Of a stretch of DNA of 14,765 nucleotides, positions 1-6,076 are shown one piece after another. The translations under genes and the position numbers were made by a program. Each line of letters opens with the position of its first letter. The first letter of the stretch is position 1. The notes beneath the pieces were generated by a model. That model was not told where the DNA came from, did no database searches, and saw only the letters and a program-made list of their open reading frames with translations. Source of the stretch: Nitrosomonas sp. (GTDB lineage Bacteria > Pseudomonadota > Gammaproteobacteria > Burkholderiales > Nitrosomonadaceae). The DNA is taken from the NCBI GenBank assembly GCA_003514765.1, contig DOOY01000264.1, positions 1 to 14,765 of the forward strand, read 5' to 3'.

Positions 1-509
1 GGTGGAAAGTCAAAGCTTATGGAAACAAAGCGCTGGCGCGTGCTGGGTTTTAGCGATTTGAGGATATTTTGATAACCCGGATTATAAGATACCACCAACA
101 TAAATTCGTCAGGCGCCTGCAATACTTCTCCCGTGCGCTCCAACGGTAGAATTCGACGATCATCCGTTAAAGGATGGAGTACCACCGTTACGTCCTTGCG
201 TGCCTCCACGACTTCATCCAGATAACAAATTCCGCCTTCGCGCACGGCACGCGTTAATGGGCCATCTACCCATATAGTCTCGCCGCCTTTAAGTAGATAA
301 CGCCCTGTCAGGTCTGCCGCAGTCAAGTCATCATGACAAGAGACCGTATGCAGCGAACGTCCCAGCCGGACCGCCATATGCGCTATAAACCGGGTTTTGC
401 CACAACCGGTTGGCCCCTTGATCAATAAAGGAAGCCGTTGACGATAAGCCATCTCGAATAAAATACATTCATTCCCGACCGGTCTATAGAATGGCATTTC
501 CGCCAGCAT
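1..509 (-). CDS. norQ: NorQ, MoxR-type AAA+ ATPase for NO reductase maturation (3' end cut by window)
   Basis: AAA+ ATPase of the CbbQ/NirQ/NorQ group. In this family it works with NorD to activate cytochrome c-type NO reductase, probably by helping insert the non-haem iron. About 169 residues are visible of a usual ~265-270; the C-terminus lies beyond the left edge. Seen in the translation: the N-terminal PFYRPVGNE stretch typical of the family, Walker A GPTGCGKT (residues 32-39), [14 protein letters not shown] (58-71), Walker B ICYLDE (94-99), sensor-1-like SYNPG (141-145) and a conserved R at 160. I chose the ATG at 509, but it has no close Shine-Dalgarno; an in-frame TTG at 557 and an ATG at 497 are alternatives. 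It follows norB on the same strand with a 60-bp gap, as in norCBQD operons. Confidence 0.93.
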   Translation of the reverse strand, partial: MLAEMPFYRPVGNECILFEMAYRQRLPLLIKGPTGCGKTRFIAHMAVRLGRSLHTVSCHDDLTAADLTGRYLLKGGETIWVDGPLTRAVREGGICYLDEVVEARKDVTVVLHPLTDDRRILPLERTGEVLQAPDEFMLVVSYNPGYQNILKSLKPSTRQRFVSISFDFP

Positions 510-569
510 GGGCGACGGTGGTAATTCCTGTTGCAACTGTGGCGGATTCGTTGTCAATTGCGACTGTTA

Positions 570-1901
570 TTATGAATGCTTTGAAACTGTCACCTGTCCC
601 CTGACAGGCCCAAGCGCCGAATAAATGAACAGTATTGCACCTATTACAAAAAATATACCCGAACCCAGCCGGAACCAGTAAAACAATTCAATTTGTGACT
701 GGATCTGCATAAAGCCCATACCGAGGACACGCTGAAGATGTGTCTGCAAAACGCCTGCAAACGCTAATGTGAAAGTCATGAATACCATTGAGCCAGTCAT
801 CAACCAGAAACTCCACATATTCAGAATTTGATTGAATGGTTGCAACCCCCGCAGTGCAGGCAGGGCATATGTGAAGAAAGCCAGATTCAGCATGACATAG
901 GCACCGTAAAAAGCCAGATGGCCATGCGCTGCCGTCAACTGGGTACCATGGGTGTAAAAATTGATCGAGGGAAAACTGTGCATGAGACCCAGCACCCCGG
1001 CGCCAAAGAAAGCCATTATCGGACAACCCAGACTCCAGAGCATGGCCGCTTTATTCGGGTGGTCACGCCCGCTACGATAGACAAGATAAAAAGCCCACAA
1101 GACCATAGCGAAAAATGGAACCACTTCCAGAATCGAAAATAAAGCGCCAATCCAGTGCCAGTATTCCGGCGTACCGATCCAGTAATAGTGATGACCGGTT
1201 CCAAGTAGACCGCTGAACAGTGAAAAGCCGACAATGACATAAAGCCATTTTTCGATGACTTCACGATCAACACCTGTTAGCTTAATCAGCAGGAAAGCCA
1301 GCATAGCCGCCATAATCAATTCCCAGACACCTTCCACCCAGACATGCACAACCCACCACCAGTACAGTTTGTCCAATGCCAGATTGTCAGGATTGTAAAA
1401 GGCGAACAGGAAAAAAATCAAAGAGCCCCATAAACCCAGCAGCAGGACAATGGAAACGACGGTTTTCCGTCCTTTGAGAACAGTCATACTGACATTGTAA
1501 ATAAACACTATGAAGGCAACAGCCATCAAAACCTTAACCCAAAAAGGCTGTTCCAGAAATTCACGGCCTTCATGGATGCCAAAAAGATAACCGACCACTG
1601 CAGCCAGAGCGGCGAATACAAAAATACCCAGTTGCAACCAAGCCAGTATTGGACTGTGGATTTCACATTCACTTTCTTCGGGAAGCAGAAAATAACTGGC
1701 GCCGAAATAGCCCAGCAGAAGCCATACCAGAAGCGCATTGGTATGTATCATTCGAATGATATGAAAAGGCACAGCTTCCGATAAAAAATTCGGAAAAACA
1801 TATACGGCGCCGGCCAGTACACCAGCCATCACCTGAACCAGGAATAAAGCAAGTGCAGCGGCGAAATACGGATAGGCAAGCTTCTGGGTTTGATATTTCA
1901 T
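570..1901 (-). CDS. norB: Nitric oxide reductase subunit B (cNOR catalytic subunit)
   Basis: Catalytic membrane subunit of cytochrome c-dependent NO reductase, which reduces NO to N2O at a haem b3-FeB centre. The 443 aa are strongly hydrophobic, as expected for the 12-helix haem-copper oxidase fold. All metal ligands known from the Pseudomonas aeruginosa enzyme can be placed. H53 and H328 bind low-spin haem b, and H326 binds haem b3. H186, H237 and H238 bind FeB, with E190 in HVWVEGVWE and E259 in SILEVVPFF. From H186 onward the numbering is offset by a constant 21 residues from P. aeruginosa, so the core has no indel. The ATG at 1901 has GGAG 8 nt upstream. It lies 42 bp after norC and before norQ on the same strand, so co-transcription is likely. 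In ammonia oxidisers this enzyme detoxifies NO or feeds N2O formation. Confidence 0.98.
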   Translation of the reverse strand: MKYQTQKLAYPYFAAALALFLVQVMAGVLAGAVYVFPNFLSEAVPFHIIRMIHTNALLVWLLLGYFGASYFLLPEESECEIHSPILAWLQLGIFVFAALAAVVGYLFGIHEGREFLEQPFWVKVLMAVAFIVFIYNVSMTVLKGRKTVVSIVLLLGLWGSLIFFLFAFYNPDNLALDKLYWWWVVHVWVEGVWELIMAAMLAFLLIKLTGVDREVIEKWLYVIVGFSLFSGLLGTGHHYYWIGTPEYWHWIGALFSILEVVPFFAMVLWAFYLVYRSGRDHPNKAAMLWSLGCPIMAFFGAGVLGLMHSFPSINFYTHGTQLTAAHGHLAFYGAYVMLNLAFFTYALPALRGLQPFNQILNMWSFWLMTGSMVFMTFTLAFAGVLQTHLQRVLGMGFMQIQSQIELFYWFRLGSGIFFVIGAILFIYSALGPVRGQVTVSKHS

Positions 1902-1943
1902 TTATGAGTCTCCATGGCAAACTTGTGCAAATATCTTGAGTAA

Positions 1944-2396
1944 TTAACCGGCATCGTTAGGCGGCCATCCCAACGTATCAATACGACTTGTCCATTCAAG
2001 AAAGTCTATTAAGTCATCCAGTTCTTGCTCCGTCAGATTGAATTGGGGCATTTGCCGGCGACCTTGTACGCCTGTGGGTTGCGCGCGCATCCACGCTTTT
2101 AAGCCCATACGTGCGCCCTCTGCGTTGTCGCGTCCACCATAACGAACCCACACATTTCCCAGTTCAGGTGCAAAATAAGCGCCTTCACCGAGCAGCGTAT
2201 GGCAATTAATGCAGGAATGACGTTCCCAGATATGTTTTCCCCGGGCAACCGCCTCAGTCAGGGTTGACTCATCCGTTGAGACATTTTTGATATAGTAATG
2301 GCTGTGAACTGTTAAAGCCGTGAAAATTACCAGAAAGAAGATTGAACCGCCATAAAAAATATTGCGTGCAGCTGACTTGGTTAAATGTTCTGCCAT
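1944..2396 (-). CDS. norC: Nitric oxide reductase subunit C (membrane-anchored cytochrome c)
   Basis: Electron-entry subunit of cNOR, passing electrons from periplasmic donors to NorB haem b. The 150 aa fit the family. Seen: a short cytoplasmic N-terminus, one membrane anchor at about residues 14-31, then a periplasmic domain with one haem c site CINCH (62-66). The conserved LLGEGAYFAPELGN follows (68-81), with M116 in RQMPQF as the likely distal haem ligand. No cleavable signal peptide is apparent, as expected for an anchored cytochrome. The ATG at 2396 is directly preceded by a purine block (AGGGGGAGGT), an unusually close but strong ribosome site. First gene of the norCBQ block. The 305 bp upstream, back to the DUF465 gene, carry no clear promoter but do hold a strong hairpin. 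Confidence 0.97.
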   Translation of the reverse strand: MAEHLTKSAARNIFYGGSIFFLVIFTALTVHSHYYIKNVSTDESTLTEAVARGKHIWERHSCINCHTLLGEGAYFAPELGNVWVRYGGRDNAEGARMGLKAWMRAQPTGVQGRRQMPQFNLTEQELDDLIDFLEWTSRIDTLGWPPNDAG

Positions 2397-2701
2397 ACCT
2401 CCCCCTGTTTACAAACGGTTAAAATATGCGCATCCCTTAAGCACCCATTAAACCTTAATAATCACATGGACAAAGGTTTTTATTAGAGACTGCCCAAGAG
2501 TTTAATGTAAGTTACCCGAGATGAAAAGCGATGGTTTTCTTTTTTTTGTAAAACCACTACCCAGCTCTGCCTGTATTATTAGCACTCTGTTCCCCGCAAG
2601 TATCTAGTACACCGTCAACTTAATAATGACGGTGTACCAGCTACGGCACGCATTCACGGATGAAAGCGGATTTATTTACAATGCGTTACAGTTTCTGCAA
2701 A
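2397..2701. other. Non-coding gap between norC and the DUF465 gene
   Basis: AT-rich 305-bp spacer without a credible gene. It contains an 11-bp perfect hairpin (2607-2637) and a short inverted repeat around an 8-T run (GGTTTT at 2533-2538, AAAACC at 2550-2555). It also carries the ribosome site of norC at its left end. I searched the minus strand for a TTGAT-N4-ATCAA box and for a good -35/-10 pair near norC and found neither. The norC promoter is therefore either atypical or lies upstream of the DUF465 gene. Confidence 0.6.
2607..2637. repeat. 11-bp perfect inverted repeat (hairpin) upstream of norC
   Basis: Arms GTACACCGTCA (2607-2617) and TGACGGTGTAC (2627-2637) surround a 9-nt AT-rich loop. 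After one mismatch the pairing resumes for two more base pairs. No T-run follows on either strand, so it is not a standard intrinsic terminator. It sits 64 bp past the DUF465 stop codon and about 210 bp before the norC start, both read on the minus strand. It could be a partial terminator or attenuator, an mRNA-stabilising stem, or a protein-binding palindrome. Confidence 0.7.
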
Positions 2702-2941
2702 CTATGTTTCCGCAATCATTTTATAAAGACGGTCTTTTAACAGCAAACGTTTCTTTTTTAAATCTTCCAGGTATTCATCGGATGTATTATCCACACCCTC
2801 CTCTATCCGGCGTATTTCCCGGTTTACATCATGATATTCCTCAAACATTCGAGAAAAATGCGCATTACTGACTTTCAATTCATGAATCCGGTCATGGTGC
2901 TCAGGAAATTCATGATGCAAATCATGCTTTTCGGGTATCAT
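2702..2941 (-). CDS. DUF465 / YdcH-like small coiled-coil protein
   Basis: A 79-aa, highly charged protein predicted to be mostly helical. The C-terminal half has the DUF465 (YdcH/SlyX-like) signature: EYLEDLKKKRLLLKDRLYKM (about 56-75). The N-terminal half is rich in His, Glu and Asp, with HHEFPEHHDRIHELK at 9-23. Family members are small cytosolic proteins of unknown function. The ATG at 2941 has GAGAGG about 6 nt upstream, a good ribosome site. It is transcribed toward norC. Upstream, an FNR-type box with a suitably placed -10 suggests control by low oxygen or NO, which would fit its place before the NO reductase genes. The family call rests on recognised sequence features. Any role in NO metabolism is inference. 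Confidence 0.85.
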   Translation of the reverse strand: MIPEKHDLHHEFPEHHDRIHELKVSNAHFSRMFEEYHDVNREIRRIEEGVDNTSDEYLEDLKKKRLLLKDRLYKMIAET

Positions 2942-3255
2942 TTTTTCCTCTCTCAGATGAATGCTTGCATAATAAAAGCATATTTACGATATCAACAAAC
3001 CACTCACTCTTCTTTTTCTTTTGCGCATCTTCTATATGTGAATTTTATACCTGCCAGCAAGAACAATACTGATTTAGATCAAACACGCGTAAAATCCACC
3101 TACAGTCGTGCTCTGTCATCCCGGCCGTCTTATTCAATCATATTACGTGGGCTCAAGTTACAGTCCAGTACACTTTTCAAATTCCCATTGGATAATCCGT
3201 AAATCTCGGATAAACTATTTATCTTGATTTTAACTCGCTAACTAGAGGTAAGCCA
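2942..3255. other. Divergent intergenic region between DUF465 and DUF2909 genes
   Basis: A 314-bp AT-rich region with divergent promoters expected. It holds the FNR-type box at 3069-3082 and a -10-like TATAAAAT on the minus strand (3042-3049). Near the right end are two GGATAA copies and a 5-bp inverted repeat, ATCCG and CGGAT (about 3196-3212). A longer plus-strand open frame crosses it, but it overlaps the DUF465 gene antisense and has no recognisable protein character. Confidence 0.6.
3042..3082 (-). promoter_or_regulatory. FNR/CRP-type operator with -10 element, toward the DUF465 gene
   Basis: CTGAT-TTAG-ATCAA (3069-3082) matches 9 of the 10 fixed bases of the FNR consensus TTGAT-N4-ATCAA. 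Read on the minus strand, TATAAAAT (3049 down to 3042) follows. It puts a -10 hexamer about 29-31 bp from the box centre, close to the geometry of class II FNR promoters centred near -41.5. The predicted transcript would begin about 90 nt before the DUF465 start. On the plus strand the best -10 candidate (TACAGT, 3101-3106) is poorer and slightly too close. The box is seen; the regulator identity is inferred. Confidence 0.5.
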
Positions 3256-3435
3256 TTGAAAATTTTAGCAGCGATATTATTTCTTATTATTCTATACAGC
3301 CTGGGTTCTGCACTTTATTACATGTATAAAGACGGCAGCAATTCAACGCGCATGGTCAGGTCACTCAGCATTCGCATTGGCGTATCAATTCTGTTATTCG
3401 TTATCATGATGGCGTACAGTTGGTTCAATATGTAA
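3256..3435 (+). CDS. DUF2909-like twin-transmembrane small protein
   Basis: A 59-aa membrane protein starting at TTG. Its two hydrophobic helices are at about residues 3-23 and 40-57. They are joined by a short hydrophilic loop, YKDGSNSTRMVRSLSIR, which ends in the conserved-looking basic segment. Size, the LGSALYYMYKD motif after the first helix and the loop fit the DUF2909 'twin transmembrane' family, often encoded near respiratory genes; its function is unknown. The start is supported by AGAGG at 3244-3248, 7 nt before the TTG, and no in-frame ATG precedes the first helix. It lies 35 bp before the flavoprotein gene on the same strand, so the two may be co-transcribed. The family call is from recall of motif and topology and is fairly but not fully secure. 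Confidence 0.75.
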   Translation: MKILAAILFLIILYSLGSALYYMYKDGSNSTRMVRSLSIRIGVSILLFVIMMAYSWFNM

Positions 3436-3470
3436 CACCCGGCCAAACTTAGATTGTTATCAAATACAAT

Positions 3471-4709
3471 TTGACTTTAGCTGATTGCGGGCATCCGGAT
3501 GTAATCATTATTGGCGCAGGCGCAGCAGGTATGATGTGCGCGATAGAAGCCGGCAAACGTGGTCGCTCGGTCATGCTGCTGGATCATTCACCCAGGCTTG
3601 CCGAGAAAATCCGGATATCAGGTGGCGGGCGGTGCAACTTTACCAACCGGCATACCAGACCCGAGAATTTTCTGTCAAATAATCCTCATTTTTGCCGCTC
3701 GGCACTGGCCCGCTTCACACCGAGTGATTTTATCGCATTGATTGAAAAACACGGTATACGTTATCACGAGAAGAAACTCGGGCAATTATTTTGTGACCAC
3801 AGTTCGCAACAGATTATCGATTTGTTAAAAAACGAATGCGATGCTGCCGGTGTTGTGTGGCAAATGCCATCCAAAGTATCAGCTGTGAAACAGCTTGATC
3901 ATGGCTGTGCAGATCATATAAATAATAAGCGGTTTACCATCCAGACCGATCGTAATACATTAACTGCGCATTCATTGGTAATCGCCACAGGGGGTTTGTC
4001 GATACCGCAGATCGGCGCCAGTGATTTTGGCTACCGGATTGCCAGGCAATTTAGCATTCCGGTTACAACGCTGCGGCCGGCATTGGTAGGAATGACTTTT
4101 TCTCAAAATGATTTTTCCTGTTTCAAGGGTATTTCCGGCGTCGCGACTGACGCCGAAGTCAGCTGCCAGGGCGCTTCATTTCGTGAAAACATATTATGGA
4201 CGCATCGCGGACTCAGCGGCCCGGCCATTTTGCAGATTTCTTCTTACTGGAATCCTGGCACAGCCATCCATATCAATCTGCTGCCACAGCAAGCATTGAT
4301 GGATATTTTTAATGCAAAAAAACAAAGCAGTCAACTGTTAGCGAATCTGCTCGCCAATTACTTACCCAAGCGCCTTGTACATGTCTGGTGCAATGTGATA
4401 CTGACACAGCTATCCCTATCGCATTTGTCCGATAAACCGGTCAGACAGTTTCAGGATAACGTGCTGAAGCAAATTGCCAAACAGATACATGACTGGCAAA
4501 TCGTTCCCAGCGGCACAGTGGGTTATAAAAAAGCCGAAGTAACGCTGGGTGGCGTTGATACCTATGCCTTGTCTTCCAAAACGATGGAAGCCACGCAAGT
4601 ACCCGGACTTTATTTTATTGGTGAAGTCGTTGACGTTACCGGACAGTTGGGCGGTTTCAATTTCCAGTGGGCCTGGTCGTCCGGGTATGCTGCCGGCCAG
4701 GCGGTGTAG
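3471..4709 (+). CDS. HI0933/YhiN-family FAD-dependent oxidoreductase
   Basis: A 412-aa soluble flavoprotein of the HI0933/YhiN group (also labelled 'aminoacetone oxidase family' in databases), whose substrate is not established. Seen: an N-terminal Rossmann FAD motif GAGAAG (15-20), the family hallmark SGGGRCNFTN (50-59), ATGGLSIPQIGASDFGY in the middle, and a C-terminal GLYFIGEVVDVTGQLGGFN block closing the FAD site. Length is normal. The start is TTG at 3471. The first in-frame ATG would remove the FAD motif, so the true start must be upstream of it. The reading frame opens only at a TAG at 3450-3452. No clear Shine-Dalgarno is seen, so translation may depend on coupling to the small gene 35 bp upstream. 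It converges with the PPK2 gene. Confidence 0.94.
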   Translation: MTLADCGHPDVIIIGAGAAGMMCAIEAGKRGRSVMLLDHSPRLAEKIRISGGGRCNFTNRHTRPENFLSNNPHFCRSALARFTPSDFIALIEKHGIRYHEKKLGQLFCDHSSQQIIDLLKNECDAAGVVWQMPSKVSAVKQLDHGCADHINNKRFTIQTDRNTLTAHSLVIATGGLSIPQIGASDFGYRIARQFSIPVTTLRPALVGMTFSQNDFSCFKGISGVATDAEVSCQGASFRENILWTHRGLSGPAILQISSYWNPGTAIHINLLPQQALMDIFNAKKQSSQLLANLLANYLPKRLVHVWCNVILTQLSLSHLSDKPVRQFQDNVLKQIAKQIHDWQIVPSGTVGYKKAEVTLGGVDTYALSSKTMEATQVPGLYFIGEVVDVTGQLGGFNFQWAWSSGYAAGQAV

Positions 4710-4758
4710 ACGGCATCTTGCCTAACAGGCCATAAATTAAAAACAAGCCGGCAGATTG

Positions 4759-5526
4759 TCAAGTCGCAATCATACCTTTTTCATAACACAAGGGATCAAA
4801 TGCAAACACGATGGATGGGTCATATATCAGTTTATCCTTTTGTTTGCCCTGATAATCAACATGACTTAAAAAATGTTTAATCACATTAATGCGGGTACTT
4901 TTTTTGTTATCGCAGTGCGCGATATACCACGGTGCATACACAAAATGTGTTTTCACGAACATGACATCCCTGGCCTCGGAATACGCGTGCCACACGGTTT
5001 GCGCTTTTTCGTCGATAGGACTTATTTTCCACTGTTTGAGCGGACTTTCCCTGCGTGCTTTGAGCCGTTTCTTCTGCTCCTGTTTCGAGATATCGAGATA
5101 GTACTTGAAAAAAATCAAATCAGCCTGGGTCAGCAGGTGCTCAAAATTACCGACTGCGTCCATAAAATTCCGGCATTCGCGTGCGCTGCAAAAATTCATC
5201 ACCCGTTCGACACCGGCACGGTTATACCAGCTGCGATTAAAGAAAACGATTTCGCCCGCAACCGGCAAATGCGGAACGAACCGCTGAAAATACCAGGCAC
5301 TCTTCTCACGGTCTGAAGGCGTTCCCAGTGCTACCGTGCGCACTTCTCGCGGACTGAGATGTTCCCTGAAGCGCTTGATAATACCATCCTTACCGGCCGC
5401 ATCCCTTCCTTCAAAAAGAAGACAGACTTTCTTTCCCTTTTCAATCACGCTTTTGTGAAATTTCACTAATTCCACCTGAAGTGTGTACAGCTCTTTTTTA
5501 TAGGTTTTGTTATCCATCTTGCCCAT
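4759..5526 (-). CDS. ppk2: PPK2-family polyphosphate kinase
   Basis: Single-domain PPK2 enzyme, which moves phosphate between polyphosphate and nucleotides; the direction and the preferred nucleotide cannot be read here. Seen in the 255 aa: Walker A EGRDAAGKDG (39-48), the following IIKRFREHLSPREVR, GTPSDREKSAWYFQRF (69-83), the Walker B region EIVFFNRSWYNRAGVERVM (92-110), and the basic lid EQKKRLKARRESPLKQWK (150-167). Length fits a one-domain member. The ATG at 5526 overlaps the end of the upstream ychJ-like gene by 17 bp; an in-frame ATG at 5517 (residue 4) is also possible. The overlap implies translational coupling. The gene ends 50 bp from the convergent flavoprotein gene, with only a weak 4-bp stem (4720-4730) between them. 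Confidence 0.95.
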   Translation of the reverse strand: MGKMDNKTYKKELYTLQVELVKFHKSVIEKGKKVCLLFEGRDAAGKDGIIKRFREHLSPREVRTVALGTPSDREKSAWYFQRFVPHLPVAGEIVFFNRSWYNRAGVERVMNFCSARECRNFMDAVGNFEHLLTQADLIFFKYYLDISKQEQKKRLKARRESPLKQWKISPIDEKAQTVWHAYSEARDVMFVKTHFVYAPWYIAHCDNKKSTRINVIKHFLSHVDYQGKQKDKLIYDPSIVFAFDPLCYEKGMIAT

Positions 5527-5935
5527 CTTGATTGCGGTTAGACATTTCAGTCATATCACCATCCACATAAAACCACCGTCCGTTATCACAAATAAAACGA
5601 CTGATTTCATGTAAACGATAAGCGCGTCCACCCACTTTGTAGCGCGCTACAAATTCAACAATTGCATCTACTGGCGTCAATTGTTCATAGCGCTTCACCG
5701 TTAGTCCCTGCCATTGATCATGTGATTGATCAGTCAATCCGAGTGAAGCAGGACGCGTACTGCTATGCCAGGTTGTCAGAAGATAATCTTCACGTTTCAA
5801 CGTATACGCCGTGTAACGCGAACGCATTAAAATTTCAGCGGTCGCAGGTGCTTCAGCGCCATCTAGGTACCGGCCACAGCAATCGGGATATGCTTTGTCA
5901 CCGCCACAAGGACAACATTCTAATTTTGGTTTCAT
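5510..5935 (-). CDS. ychJ: YchJ / UPF0225 family protein with SEC-C-like zinc motif
   Basis: A 141-aa protein of the YchJ/UPF0225 family. The N-terminal Cys cluster CCPCGG (7-12) and CC (19-20), in CPCGGDKAYPDCCGRYLDG, is a SEC-C-like zinc-binding motif. Then come LMRSRYTAYTLKREDYLLTTWH (36-57) and an NTF2-like fold ending in IVEFVARYKVGGRAYRLHE and WFYVDGD, all family hallmarks. The biochemical role is not known. The start ATG at 5935 is directly preceded by TGGAG. Its 3' end overlaps the PPK2 gene by 17 bp, forming a two-gene operon. It is divergent from dinB, with interleaved palindromes in the shared 141-bp upstream region. Confidence 0.93.
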   Translation of the reverse strand: MKPKLECCPCGGDKAYPDCCGRYLDGAEAPATAEILMRSRYTAYTLKREDYLLTTWHSSTRPASLGLTDQSHDQWQGLTVKRYEQLTPVDAIVEFVARYKVGGRAYRLHEISRFICDNGRWFYVDGDMTEMSNRNQDGQDG

Positions 5936-5952
5936 CTCCAGTATTGATTCAC

Positions 5953-5975
5953 AACAATTATTGTTTCAGACAATA
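5953..5975. promoter_or_regulatory. Interleaved palindromes between ychJ and dinB
   Basis: Two inverted repeats share a half-site. AACAAT-T-ATTGTT (5953-5965) is a perfect 13-bp palindrome. TATTGT-TTCAG-ACAATA (5959-5975) has 6-bp arms. They lie 18 bp before the ychJ start and about 100 bp before dinB, where a repressor of ychJ-ppk2 could bind. This is not the LexA pattern (CTGT-N8-ACAG). The bound protein is unknown. Confidence 0.4.
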
Positions 5976-6076
5976 CATGCTTTACAGGCTGCCAATACAT
6001 TTGATTTAATTTATCATAATCCATTATCCTGGTCATCGATGCGTCACATAAAGTTATTATTTCAATTCGTACCCTT

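Noticed and set aside
2533..2555. GGTTTT...AAAACC around an 8-T run as an intrinsic terminator
   Set aside because: The stem is short and AT-rich, the T-run lies in the loop instead of after the stem, and no gene ends nearby on the plus strand.
2831..3202. A 123-codon plus-strand open frame
   Set aside because: It lies antisense to the DUF465 start and across its promoter region, has no recognisable protein pattern and no ribosome site.
5936..6076. LexA/SOS box upstream of dinB
   Set aside because: No CTGT-N8-ACAG or close variant is present; the palindromes found there have a different sequence.
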